Assembly (NCBI GenBank): GCA_030441535.1
Contig: JAUJFZ010000004.1
Location: 186,001-250,000 of the forward strand
DNA from: Betaproteobacteria bacterium LSUCC0117
GTDB lineage: Bacteria > Pseudomonadota > Gammaproteobacteria > Burkholderiales > Burkholderiaceae_C
DNA: 64,000 nucleotides
Direction of reading: 5' to 3'
Position 1 is the first letter of the stretch. The number at the start of each line of letters is the position of its first letter. This document shows positions 17,058 to 25,138 of this stretch, in pieces. The notes under the pieces are model-generated. The model saw only the letters and a program-made list of their open reading frames with translations. It did no database searches and had not been told where the DNA came from. A program made the translations under genes and the position numbers.

Positions 17058-17813
17058 TCAGGCCGGTTCAGTGGAGTCGTCGCCCAGATAAGCGGCTTGG
17101 ACATGAGGATCATCTTGAACTTCGGAGGGGGTCCCCTCGGCGATCTTTTGCCCGAAATTGAGAACGGCAATTCGATCACACACATCCATGACCAGCTCCA
17201 TGTGGTGTTCGATCAGCAAGATGGTCTTACCCGCGTTCTTCAGCTGCCGGATGCGCTGGTTCAGATCATCAATCTCCTCGGCGTTCATGCCCGCTGCAGG
17301 CTCATCAAGCAACAAAAGGTCTGCACCCGATGCGACGGCGCGAATCAGCTCCAGTCGGCGTTGCTCTCCGAATGCCAGATTGCCAGCCAGCAGATCAGCT
17401 TTGTGCGACAGATCGCCAAACGCCAGCAGGTCCAATGTCTTGCCTCGGGCTTCCGACGCGCTTGCAAACCAGCGTTGCTTCAAACCCTGCCATCCGCTTT
17501 CGCGAACGACTTGTGCCGCCCAAATATTCTTCCAAACAGGCAGGTTGTTGAAGAGACGGATATTTTGAAAGGTTCGTGCGATTCCGCGTTCGATGCGTTG
17601 GTTGGCACTGTCGCCGGCAATATTCGCACCCTTGAAAATGAGTGAGCCCGCGGTTGGTGCGTACACGCCCGTAATGAGGTTGACGGTTGTGCTTTTACCG
17701 GATCCGTTGGGGCCAATGAGTCCCAAGATTTCGCCCGCATGGACTTCGAGATTCAATTGGTCGACGGCGCGGATACCGCCGAAATGTCGACTGAGGTTTT
17801 CTAGCTTAAGCAT
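17058..17813 (-). CDS. LivG-type ABC ATPase
   Basis: ATPase of 251 aa from ATG 17813, which has AGGAG upstream and overlaps the LivM gene by eight bases. Walker A GPNGSGKST starts at residue 34; the signature is LAFGEQRRLELIRAV instead of LSGGQ, as in many LivG proteins; Walker B LLLLDEPAAGMN follows. The tail carries the LivG-specific segment IAEGTPSEVQDDPHVQAAYLG. It acts with the LivF-type protein as the motor of the importer. Confidence 0.92.
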   Translation of the reverse strand: MLKLENLSRHFGGIRAVDQLNLEVHAGEILGLIGPNGSGKSTTVNLITGVYAPTAGSLIFKGANIAGDSANQRIERGIARTFQNIRLFNNLPVWKNIWAAQVVRESGWQGLKQRWFASASEARGKTLDLLAFGDLSHKADLLAGNLAFGEQRRLELIRAVASGADLLLLDEPAAGMNAEEIDDLNQRIRQLKNAGKTILLIEHHMELVMDVCDRIAVLNFGQKIAEGTPSEVQDDPHVQAAYLGDDSTEPA

Positions 17814-18690
17814 GGCGCGCTCCTGCTTTCGGTTCACGGCGCCGCAGTACACCATCGGGCCGCACCAGCATCACAACGACGATCAAAGCGCCAAACAGTA
17901 GACTGCGCCAATCACCGAGGAATCGCAGACCCTCAATCAAGAAGCCCTGCACAAATGCAGCCGCCAACAAGACACCCCACAGGCTGGCGAGGCCACCAAT
18001 AATCGGGTAAGCAATCGCGAAGGTTGCCAGCAAAATGTTGAAGTTGCTGTGTTCAATGTGCGTGGCGTAATGTGCGAATACACCACCTGCAAGACCAGCA
18101 ATGACGCCGCCCACTCCAAACGCGGAGACTTTTGCAGTCGTTAAGTTGATACCCACACTTTGGGCTGCCAGTTCATCTTCTCCAACCGCCCGCCAAATAA
18201 TGCCTGCACGGCTGCGGTCAAGCCAACCCAATACGAGAAAGACGACCGCCACCAATATCCAGATGAACACGCAAACTTCGAGGGTCGACCAGCCATTACT
18301 GGGGAAGTATCGAATCCCGCCGAATCCCAAACTACCGTCGGGTCCAATCATTCCGTCAGGGCTCGATACCTGCCAAGTGAGGTTGAAGAAGCCCAATCGA
18401 ACGACCTCGGCGAACGCCATCGTCGCGACCACCAGCATTAAACCCTTTACGCGCAGGGCAGGGAAGCCAACGATCACAGCCACAATGCCGGCTAACAGGC
18501 CACCAACAAGCAATGCGGGCAGTATCGGCCACTGCCACATGGTGGTTAACATACCGGCGCTGTATGCGCCGATTGCGAAGAACCCGCCTTGTAGCATGCT
18601 GACCTGACCGGTTTGTAAAACACACCACGCTGAGAAGCCCAGGAGGGTGTGAATACCGATCACTTGCGCTAAGCCAAAGTAAAAATCCAT
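17806..18690 (-). CDS. LivM-type ABC permease (first copy of operon)
   Basis: Permease of 294 aa with LivM marks: GQVSMLQGGFFAIGAYSAGML, GLMLVVATMAFAEVVRL, and WRAVGEDELAAQSVGINL. About eight hydrophobic segments. It lies 15 bases after the LivH gene and overlaps the LivG gene. Together with LivH at 18706 it makes the first channel of this operon. Confidence 0.9.
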   Translation of the reverse strand: MDFYFGLAQVIGIHTLLGFSAWCVLQTGQVSMLQGGFFAIGAYSAGMLTTMWQWPILPALLVGGLLAGIVAVIVGFPALRVKGLMLVVATMAFAEVVRLGFFNLTWQVSSPDGMIGPDGSLGFGGIRYFPSNGWSTLEVCVFIWILVAVVFLVLGWLDRSRAGIIWRAVGEDELAAQSVGINLTTAKVSAFGVGGVIAGLAGGVFAHYATHIEHSNFNILLATFAIAYPIIGGLASLWGVLLAAAFVQGFLIEGLRFLGDWRSLLFGALIVVVMLVRPDGVLRRREPKAGARHA

Positions 18691-18705
18691 TTCAGTCTCA
18701 CCGCC

Positions 18706-19590
18706 TTAATCGCGACCACCGGGTGGTGCGAACAGCCCGTTCGGGCGAAATACGAGGAATACAAACAGCAGCAACATCACATAGATGTCACGCTCGGTGA
18801 CACCGCGCCAATATTGGAAGATGTTTTCGAAGCCACCCACCAACAGGCCAGCGATGATGGCCCCCGGAATACTGCCAAGGCCGCCGATGACCGTTACAAC
18901 CAATCCCTTGACAGTGATGGGCATCGCCACAAGCGGCGACAAAACGCCAATCGCAGCACCTACCATGGCGCCAGCAGTACCACCTAAGAAACCCGCGATG
19001 ATGAATGTTGATGCATTCGTCTTGTCGATACCCATGCCGCACAGTTGCGCCGCAACAGGTTGTTGGGCAACTGCTCGCGTCGCGAGCCCCAGGCGCGTTC
19101 GTTTGAGTAACAGGTTGAGTAAGACCATCGCGATCGTGCCCAACGCAAAAACGAACATCAAATCGCCGCGGATATACAGATCACCAATTTCAAGCCCAAT
19201 ATCCGTCAACATAGCCGGGTAGTTTTGCGGCATACCTTGCGTCAGATGGGACATTAATTCTTCAATGACCAGCAACATCCCAACTGTCGACATCAGCGTT
19301 GCCAACGGGCTTTTAATTGGGATGAAGCGGAAACAGACAAAGTAAATCAGCGCACCGAGGAGTCCACCAGCGAAAGCTGAAAACAGATAAACCAGTGGTG
19401 TTGGCACTAATTCGATCACTAACAGGCTTAGGTACGCTGCACCAATCGATGCGGCTGCGTAGGCCAGGTTAATTTTGTGCATCACCCCAAAAATCAGGGT
19501 GAAACCAATTCCAATTAGTGCGTAAGTGGTGCCGAACATCACGCCGTCAATCCATGACTGCGTGAGGTCAAGCCAATCTGTGGCGGTCAC
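18706..19590 (-). CDS. LivH-type ABC permease (first copy of operon)
   Basis: Permease of 294 aa. LivH features are YALIGIGFTLIFGVMHKINLAYA near the N-terminus, the cytoplasmic loop RTRLGLATRAVAQQPVAAQLCGM, and GGLGSIPGAIIAGLLVGGFEN in the C-terminal half. It follows the binding-protein gene by 26 bases without a terminator between, unlike the three other importers of this window. Confidence 0.9.
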   Translation of the reverse strand: MTATDWLDLTQSWIDGVMFGTTYALIGIGFTLIFGVMHKINLAYAAASIGAAYLSLLVIELVPTPLVYLFSAFAGGLLGALIYFVCFRFIPIKSPLATLMSTVGMLLVIEELMSHLTQGMPQNYPAMLTDIGLEIGDLYIRGDLMFVFALGTIAMVLLNLLLKRTRLGLATRAVAQQPVAAQLCGMGIDKTNASTFIIAGFLGGTAGAMVGAAIGVLSPLVAMPITVKGLVVTVIGGLGSIPGAIIAGLLVGGFENIFQYWRGVTERDIYVMLLLFVFLVFRPNGLFAPPGGRD

Positions 19591-19616
19591 GTCTGAACTC
19601 CTCGGTTGCGCGTCAT

Positions 19617-20822
19617 TTATTGAGCTGGCGTGTGGAGCACGGCCCAGTCATTCCCTTTGGCTTGCACAAATAAGAAGGGCTTCACGGCCTCGCGGTCGTT
19701 GGTGCGACCCACTTTGCCCAAGAGCCCCTCGGTTTGTTGCATAGCGGCAAGGCCTTGACGCATCTTCTCGCGATCCTCGGTCAAGGTATCGGGACGGCCC
19801 ATGATCTTTTGCTTCTCGATCAATGCTTTCAGCGTGAAGATGTTTTCATAAGCGGCCGCATTGTGAAGATCCATGTTGTATTTCGGGTTGATCTTCTGAA
19901 TCGCTGCAGCGGCTTCCTTGGCCGCATCAGTGACGGGTGCAAAGGCGGTTGGGATCGTTAAACCCTGTGCCTGCGCGCCACATCCAGTCAGTGTTTCCAT
20001 GCTGGACGAAGAGGTCAAACCGATGATCATCTTTGGACGGACGTTTTGTCGGGCCATTTCCTTCAACACACCGCAGGTTGTGAAGGGGTGAGCGGAGATA
20101 GCCACGACATCTGCCTTTGCGCGCTTCATTTCGCGCACTTGGTTCGAGAAGTTGATGTCATTAAGCAGCCATTCGCTGGCGCCAAGCACCTGCAAGTTGT
20201 TCGCTGCCGCATTTTTCTCGATGACTTTGTAGGTGAAGTTGCTGTGTGCAAAATCCTTTTCAACACCACCCCAGAATGTTTTCAATTCGGGGCGTGCCAC
20301 TTTGATCCACTCGAACAGGGATTTGTACATGTTCGCTTCGTTTGGCACGTTGCGGAAGGACCACTCTGAGATCGACGCCAAGCCACCTTTAGCGGCTACG
20401 TCTGTGTAAAGCGGAAACTGGATACCAGAATCAGACGAGTCGCCCGCCTTCTTTTGCAAAATGCCAAATGCAGGCTCTGCCACGTTAGAGCAGGTTGGTC
20501 CGACCGCCACGACGGAGTCATTCAACGAAGCGATGCGACGAAGTGCGTTGATGCCCTCTTCAGCATTGCAGCGGTCGTCGAGATACTCAATCGCCAACTG
20601 GGCTTTGGTGCCATCGCCGAGTGTGACGCCACCGTTCTTGTTGATGATGTTTGCGGCGGCTTGCATTGCGGCTTCGCTTTGCTGGCCGAAGATGCCGACC
20701 ACGCCACTTTTCGCGCCGAAGCCATAGATTTTCAGTGTCTTCTCAGCAGCGATCGCGCTACCGCAAAGCGCCAATGTTGCCGCAGTTAATGCGGTTGCGG
20801 TGTGTCGAATAGTAAATGCCAT
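19617..20822 (-). CDS. Liv-type ABC substrate-binding protein
   Basis: Periplasmic binding protein (Leu/Ile/Val or amide-binding family), 401 aa from ATG 20822, which has AGGAG six bases upstream. Signal peptide 1-26, ending AIAA. Family segments are LKIYGFGAKSGVVGIFGQQ, AANIINKNGGV and AIEYLDDRCNAEEGINALRRI. First gene of the 12-gene minus-strand operon. In Burkholderiales this family binds amino acids, aromatic acids, amides or dicarboxylates; the downstream GST and SDR genes suggest an aromatic or other xenobiotic-like ligand here. Confidence 0.9.
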   Translation of the reverse strand: MAFTIRHTATALTAATLALCGSAIAAEKTLKIYGFGAKSGVVGIFGQQSEAAMQAAANIINKNGGVTLGDGTKAQLAIEYLDDRCNAEEGINALRRIASLNDSVVAVGPTCSNVAEPAFGILQKKAGDSSDSGIQFPLYTDVAAKGGLASISEWSFRNVPNEANMYKSLFEWIKVARPELKTFWGGVEKDFAHSNFTYKVIEKNAAANNLQVLGASEWLLNDINFSNQVREMKRAKADVVAISAHPFTTCGVLKEMARQNVRPKMIIGLTSSSSMETLTGCGAQAQGLTIPTAFAPVTDAAKEAAAAIQKINPKYNMDLHNAAAYENIFTLKALIEKQKIMGRPDTLTEDREKMRQGLAAMQQTEGLLGKVGRTNDREAVKPFLFVQAKGNDWAVLHTPAQ

Positions 20823-20909
20823 GCTTGTCTCCTTTTTGAAAGTTGATGGACAGGCAGACTTTCGCGCAATGGGTACGACCTTGACAATTTCAATTCGATT
20901 CACACTGTG

Positions 20910-20947
20910 TTGCGCGAGATGCAACCCGCGGCTTGCGAAAAATGCAA
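20910..20947. promoter_or_regulatory. Tandem TTGC-N7-GCAA boxes in a divergent spacer
   Basis: Two 15-base boxes, TTGCGCGAGATGCAA (20910-20924) and TTGCGAAAAATGCAA (20933-20947), agree at 12 of 15 positions and are 23 bases apart, about two helical turns. Each contains the T-N11-A dyad bound by LysR-type regulators. They lie in the 200-base spacer between the Liv operon and the CoA-transferase gene. A TTGACA at 20881-20886 is nearby but lacks a good -10, so the promoters themselves are not clear. Confidence 0.5.
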
Positions 20948-21022
20948 TTCAGGTTTTGGAGAATTCGAATGCATTGCTGATATGTCAACCTCAGAATGAA
21001 AGCCATTCATATGGGAGACAAC

Positions 21023-22210
21023 ATGCGTGATGAGATGACAAATGAGACCACTGCGACATCACAAGCCGGGCCGCTTGAAGGGCTACTTGTCGTTGCCCTT
21101 GAGCAAGCGGTTGCAGCACCTTACTGCAGCAGCCGCCTGGCGGATGCGGGGGCGCGTGTCATCAAGATTGAGCGCGAGGAGGGCGACTTTGCACGTGGCT
21201 ACGATCGCGCTGTTTACGGAGAATCTTCTTACTGGGTGTGGATCAATCGTGGCAAGGAGTCAATCGCGCTGAACCTCAAAGAGGCGGCGGATTTGTCGCT
21301 CTTGCGCCGCATCCTTGAGACAGCCGATGTCTTCATCCAAAACCTAGCGCCAGGCGCAACGGAGCGACTTGGCATTGGTTCTGATGCCTTGCGCGCGGCT
21401 TATTCCAAGCTCATTACCTGCGACATCAATGGCTATGGTGACTCAGGTGAGTTGATGGGGCTGAAGGCGTATGACTTGCTGGTGCAAGCGGAAAGTGGCT
21501 TGGTGTCAGTGAGTGGTGCGCCTGGCGAGTGGGGGCGGATTGGTGTGTCAATCTGTGACATTACCGCAGGCATGAACGCTCTCATCGGTATCCAGCAAGC
21601 ACTCCTGCAAAGGGCACGGACAGGCGTGGGCTCTGCCGTTAAGGTCTCGCTTTTTGGTTCTGCTGCTGAGCTGATGGCCGTGCCTTATTTGCAGGCCCGA
21701 TATGGCAACAAAGCGCCGGAGCGCGTGGGGTTGAAACATCCCAGTATTGCACCCTACGGTGGGTTCACGAGTGCAGATGGACATGACATAGTGATCTCGA
21801 TTCAGAACGAGCGCGAGTGGTCTGCCTTCTGCCGTATCGTATTGAAGCAAGCGGAGCTGACGCAAGATCCACGTTGCCAGAATAATGCGGCCCGCGTGGC
21901 ACATCGCGAGTACATTGACGGTGTCGTGTCCGATGTGTTTCGTCAGTTGCCAGCCAACGTGCTGATTGACCGTCTGACAGAAGCGCAGACCGCCTACGGC
22001 AAGATCAACTCAGTACATGAGTTAATTGATCATCCACAATTCATGAAGGTACGAATGGGCGTTCAGGGGCGACGTGTAGAGCTTCCTGCCTTGCCATGGG
22101 GCGTGGAGTGGAATCCAACCGTTTACCCACCCGCGCCCGCTTTGGATGCCCACGGCGAAGCGATTCGTGAAGAATTTTCCGCGGTCCACCCGTCGGTTAC
22201 ATCAACTTGA
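21023..22210 (+). CDS. CaiB/BaiF-family CoA-transferase (family III)
   Basis: Family III acyl-CoA transferase, 395 aa from ATG 21023, which has GGGAG just upstream. The catalytic aspartate is D179 in SICDITAG, the position of Asp169 in formyl-CoA transferase; other family segments are APYCSSRLADAGARVIKIE, NRGKESIALNL and GYGDSG. These enzymes move CoA between carboxylic acids, often to start breakdown of an imported acid. It is divergent from the Liv/GST operon and convergent with the glyoxalase-like gene, overlapping it by nine bases. The acid is unknown. Confidence 0.9.
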   Translation: MRDEMTNETTATSQAGPLEGLLVVALEQAVAAPYCSSRLADAGARVIKIEREEGDFARGYDRAVYGESSYWVWINRGKESIALNLKEAADLSLLRRILETADVFIQNLAPGATERLGIGSDALRAAYSKLITCDINGYGDSGELMGLKAYDLLVQAESGLVSVSGAPGEWGRIGVSICDITAGMNALIGIQQALLQRARTGVGSAVKVSLFGSAAELMAVPYLQARYGNKAPERVGLKHPSIAPYGGFTSADGHDIVISIQNEREWSAFCRIVLKQAELTQDPRCQNNAARVAHREYIDGVVSDVFRQLPANVLIDRLTEAQTAYGKINSVHELIDHPQFMKVRMGVQGRRVELPALPWGVEWNPTVYPPAPALDAHGEAIREEFSAVHPSVTST

Positions 22211-22945
22211 CAGGGTGACCAGACCTTTCGGTGTCGTCAGCTGAACGTTAATTCCAGCCTCGCTGGTAATGAACGAGTCTTGCTGCGCTCCCAAGTCTCG
22301 CCACAGCGCGTTCAATCGAGACGCCTCGGGGTGTTGCAGATCCACATGGGTGAGCGAGACCCCCAAATCATTCATCGCATTCGTTGGGTGTGTTGCGCCC
22401 CAACTAATTAACGTGGGCATCACGCCGTCGATTTGTAATGCGCCATCACCTCGAATTGAAATTTGCCAGGACAAAATGCCCTCTGGGGTAGGGCGACTGG
22501 CTGTAACCGCGCCCCCGATATCGACGCGGTGCTGGTTGCAAATCTGAAGTGCCAGCGTCAGGTCATCGACGCGCGCCACCCAATGAATGAGTTGGGGACC
22601 ATGCTTTAGAAGTCGTTCTTGTAGATTCGCATCGTCGAGATCAAACCACCGGGCATCGTCTGAGGACTTGGTTGGCGTCGCAGAAGGATCAATAGCGATC
22701 AACTCAAGGTAGGCGCTCGGATATCCCGCGGACCCGATGGGAATGAGCCGGTTGTGCGTTCCCATAAGCGGGTGGCTCCCACCAGGTCCTGGAACGACGC
22801 CGAGCGTCTCCACACACCAATCAACGGCATCCGTTAGGGTACGGGCGGCGATGACGAGGTGGTCAAGTTGAGGGGCGACTTGGGGCATTTTGTGATTGGT
22901 CAGGTATTGGGTAAACCCTAGTCTAGCGGGTTCCCGAGGTGACAT
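22202..22945 (-). CDS. Glyoxalase-like (VOC superfamily) protein
   Basis: 247 aa, resembling the glyoxalase-like domain family (Glyoxalase_3). The first half opens PQLDHLVIAARTLTDAVDWCVETLG and has YLELIAID; a second repeat around LIHWVARVDDLTLALQ and ILSWQISIRGDG completes a two-module VOC fold. VOC enzymes are metal-dependent isomerases, lyases or dioxygenases. It is divergent from the GntR gene and shares its palindrome, so it is probably under the same control as the big operon. Start at 22945 is taken because AGG lies eight bases before; 22888 is possible. Confidence 0.7.
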   Translation of the reverse strand: MSPREPARLGFTQYLTNHKMPQVAPQLDHLVIAARTLTDAVDWCVETLGVVPGPGGSHPLMGTHNRLIPIGSAGYPSAYLELIAIDPSATPTKSSDDARWFDLDDANLQERLLKHGPQLIHWVARVDDLTLALQICNQHRVDIGGAVTASRPTPEGILSWQISIRGDGALQIDGVMPTLISWGATHPTNAMNDLGVSLTHVDLQHPEASRLNALWRDLGAQQDSFITSEAGINVQLTTPKGLVTLSS

Positions 22946-22958
22946 GAATTACCTATTT

Positions 22959-22982
22959 GTCCTATTGACAGATCAATAGGAC
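22959..22982. promoter_or_regulatory. Perfect palindromic operator for the GntR regulator
   Basis: GTCCTATTGA (22959-22968), a 4-base centre CAGA, and TCAATAGGAC (22973-22982): a perfect 10-bp inverted repeat. It occupies the 56-base spacer between the glyoxalase-like gene and the GntR gene, 19 bases before the latter's ATG. A further half site CCTATT (22952-22957) lies next to it. Position and symmetry fit an operator of the adjacent GntR-family repressor. Confidence 0.75.
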
Positions 22983-23001
22983 GAAACCTAGACTGATTTG
23001 C

Positions 23002-23784
23002 ATGAACGCGCCAATGCCTCTACCGAAATACCACCAGGTTTACTTGGTGTTGCGCGAGCGCCTGATGGCAGCTGGCGATGGTGCGGCCGTGCAGCCCGAA
23101 TTCGAGTTGATGAAAGAATTTAATGTCGGTCGTGTCACGGTTCGGCGAGCGCTTTCAACGTTAGTCGCGGAAGGGCTTATCTCTCGTGCGCCCGGGCGTG
23201 GAACCCGAGTTGCCGCGAGACCGACGGATACAACCCTGCCCCAAGACAACGCGGAACGCGCGGACCTGCTGGCGAATTTGGTTAACGTCAGCCTCTCGAC
23301 GAAAGCGCAGGTCCTGTCGCTCGAGACAATCAAGGCACCTGATGACGTGGCGCGTGCATTGCGGTTGGATGCAGATCGCATGGTGCAAAAAGCGGTGCGC
23401 GTTCGTAGAACCAAGAGCGGGCCCGTTTCCTACATCACCACACATGTGCCAATCGCGCTCGCAAAGGGCATTACCCCACAACAATTGGCACGAAAGCCCC
23501 TGCTGACGTTGCTGGAGGAGTCCGGCCTAACGCTTGGCAAGGCACAGCAAAATGTCTCAGCCCGTCTAGCGGATGCCGTGGTGGCGGAGTGGTTAGGGGT
23601 GGCGATCGGATCAGCACTCTTATCGGTGCGCCGTGTGGTTTATGACACCGATGACCGTCCCATCCAATTGCTGATGGGGTTGTATCGGCCCGATCGTTAT
23701 GAATATCAAATGAAATTGTCCCGAATGGGCGGCGTGGATGCGCGCGTTTGGGTCGATGCGGAATTGGCGGCGAATGTTTTGTGA
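23002..23784 (+). CDS. GntR-family regulator (HutC/UTRA type)
   Basis: Regulator of 260 aa. The winged helix (about 9-75) has PKYHQVYLVLRERLMAAG, FELMKEFNVGRVTVRRAL and GLISRAPGRGTRV. The UTRA effector domain spans about 95-255 and ends in RYEYQMKLSRMGG. It stands between the palindrome at 22959-22982 and the large catabolic operon that begins 133 bases downstream, and is the obvious local regulator of that operon and of the divergent glyoxalase-like gene. Effector unknown; UTRA domains usually bind the pathway substrate or an early intermediate. Confidence 0.9.
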   Translation: MNAPMPLPKYHQVYLVLRERLMAAGDGAAVQPEFELMKEFNVGRVTVRRALSTLVAEGLISRAPGRGTRVAARPTDTTLPQDNAERADLLANLVNVSLSTKAQVLSLETIKAPDDVARALRLDADRMVQKAVRVRRTKSGPVSYITTHVPIALAKGITPQQLARKPLLTLLEESGLTLGKAQQNVSARLADAVVAEWLGVAIGSALLSVRRVVYDTDDRPIQLLMGLYRPDRYEYQMKLSRMGGVDARVWVDAELAANVL

Positions 23785-23828
23785 CGGCGATTTTCGGATG
23801 GCTATACACAAGTTTGAGTTGCCATTGC

Positions 23829-23881
23829 TGGTTACCTCGGTACAAACCGAGGGGCCAAAACGCCACTCGTGGCGCTAACCA
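23829..23881 (+). promoter_or_regulatory. Structured leader, possible three-way junction
   Basis: The bases before the binding-protein gene can fold into a closed junction: outer stem TGGTTA (23829-23834) with TAACCA (23876-23881), arm CCTCGGT-ACAA-ACCGAGG (23835-23852), and arm CGCCA-CTCG-TGGCG (23861-23874). No U-run follows, so it is not a plain terminator. It ends 36 bases before the ATG, leaving the TAGGAG ribosome site free. It may be a regulatory or mRNA-stabilising leader; I recognise no known riboswitch. Confidence 0.4.
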
Positions 23882-23917
23882 AAAGGGCGTAACGCTCGAC
23901 TATCTAGGAGATCAAGT

Positions 23918-25120
23918 ATGACCACACGTCGCAATTTCGTCGCGGGTACCGCGGCAGCCGCCTCTTCATTGGTGTTTCCATTGGTTGCGAGAGCGCAGCC
24001 CGCACCCGTGAAGGTCGGTGTTCTACACCCAGTCACCGGCTGGGCCTCGTACTCTGGTACGCAGTGTCGACTCGGTGCCATGATGGCCATTGAAGACATC
24101 AATGCCGTTGGCGGTATCAAGTCTTTGGGTGGCGCCAAGATTGAAGCTGTCCTCGGTGATGCGCAATCCAAGCCAGAGGTCGGTGTCGCTGAAATTGAGC
24201 GCCTGCAGGCGGATGGTGTGAGCGCAGTTGTTGGGGCTTACGCATCCGCAATCTGTCTGGCAACCACACAGGCTGCAGCTAAATATGACCTGCCACACGT
24301 GGTGGACATTGGTGTCGCTGACTCCATCGTGGAGCGCGGACTGCCCAACACCTTCCGCTTCGGACCTGGCTACAAAACGGTTGCTGACTTGGCAATTGAA
24401 AACCTGAACAGCCTCAATACGGCTGCTGGTAAGCCGATCAAATCAGCCTTGATCATCCACGAGGAATCGTTGTTTGGCACCGGTACAGCAGGTCTCCTGT
24501 CGAAAGCACTGCCCAACTTAGGCATTGAGGTCAAGGAGGTGATTAAGCACGCCAACCCGACGCGCGATTTCAATAACATCGCACTCCGAATCAAGTCGGT
24601 ACAGCCCGATATCGTGATTCCAGCCAACTACTACAACGAGTACGCGTTGTTGGTTCGCACCATGCAACAGCAACGCATCGTCCCCAAGGCGATTTACTCC
24701 GTATTGGGTGGTGCCGCATCACAGTACAAATTTGTGCAAGAGTTTCCCGAAGCTTCAAACGGCATCATCGACTGCAACCACTGGTTCAACCCCAAAGATC
24801 CCCGTGCGCAGGCGCTGCGTAAGCGCGTTGAAGCGCAAGGGAAATTCTTCAACTATGAGGTGTTCCTGACCTATACGGCCATGATGTATTTGGCGGACGC
24901 TATTGAAAACGCAAAGTCTCGCGAACGTGGCGCCATCACGCAAGCGTTGGCGAACAGCACCTTTAGCGACCACATCATGCCGTACGCGGCAACCAAGGTT
25001 GTGAATGGTCAAAACACGGGGGCTCGTCCGCTGATGACCCAGGTGCTGAATGGCGATATCAAGGTCATCTTCCCGACCGACTATCGCGAGGTGGCGCCCT
25101 TATTCCCCATGAAGGGCTGA
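23918..25120 (+). CDS. Liv-type ABC substrate-binding protein
   Basis: Periplasmic binding protein of the amide/branched-chain family, 400 aa. The signal begins TTRRNFVAG, a twin-arginine-like pattern without the full consensus, and ends at ARA (residue 26). Family segments: KVGVLHPVTGWASYSG, MMAIEDINAVGG, VVGAYASAICLATTQAA. It is the first gene of the operon that continues through four transport genes into nine enzyme genes, so its ligand is probably the starting compound of that pathway. Confidence 0.9.
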   Translation: MTTRRNFVAGTAAAASSLVFPLVARAQPAPVKVGVLHPVTGWASYSGTQCRLGAMMAIEDINAVGGIKSLGGAKIEAVLGDAQSKPEVGVAEIERLQADGVSAVVGAYASAICLATTQAAAKYDLPHVVDIGVADSIVERGLPNTFRFGPGYKTVADLAIENLNSLNTAAGKPIKSALIIHEESLFGTGTAGLLSKALPNLGIEVKEVIKHANPTRDFNNIALRIKSVQPDIVIPANYYNEYALLVRTMQQQRIVPKAIYSVLGGAASQYKFVQEFPEASNGIIDCNHWFNPKDPRAQALRKRVEAQGKFFNYEVFLTYTAMMYLADAIENAKSRERGAITQALANSTFSDHIMPYAATKVVNGQNTGARPLMTQVLNGDIKVIFPTDYREVAPLFPMKG

Positions 25121-25138
25121 TGAGGAAAAGCCCCAACC

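Noticed and set aside
20881..20909. TTGACA as a sigma-70 -35 element before the CoA-transferase gene
   Set aside because: At 16-18 bases spacing only poor -10 hexamers are found, so a promoter is not supported.
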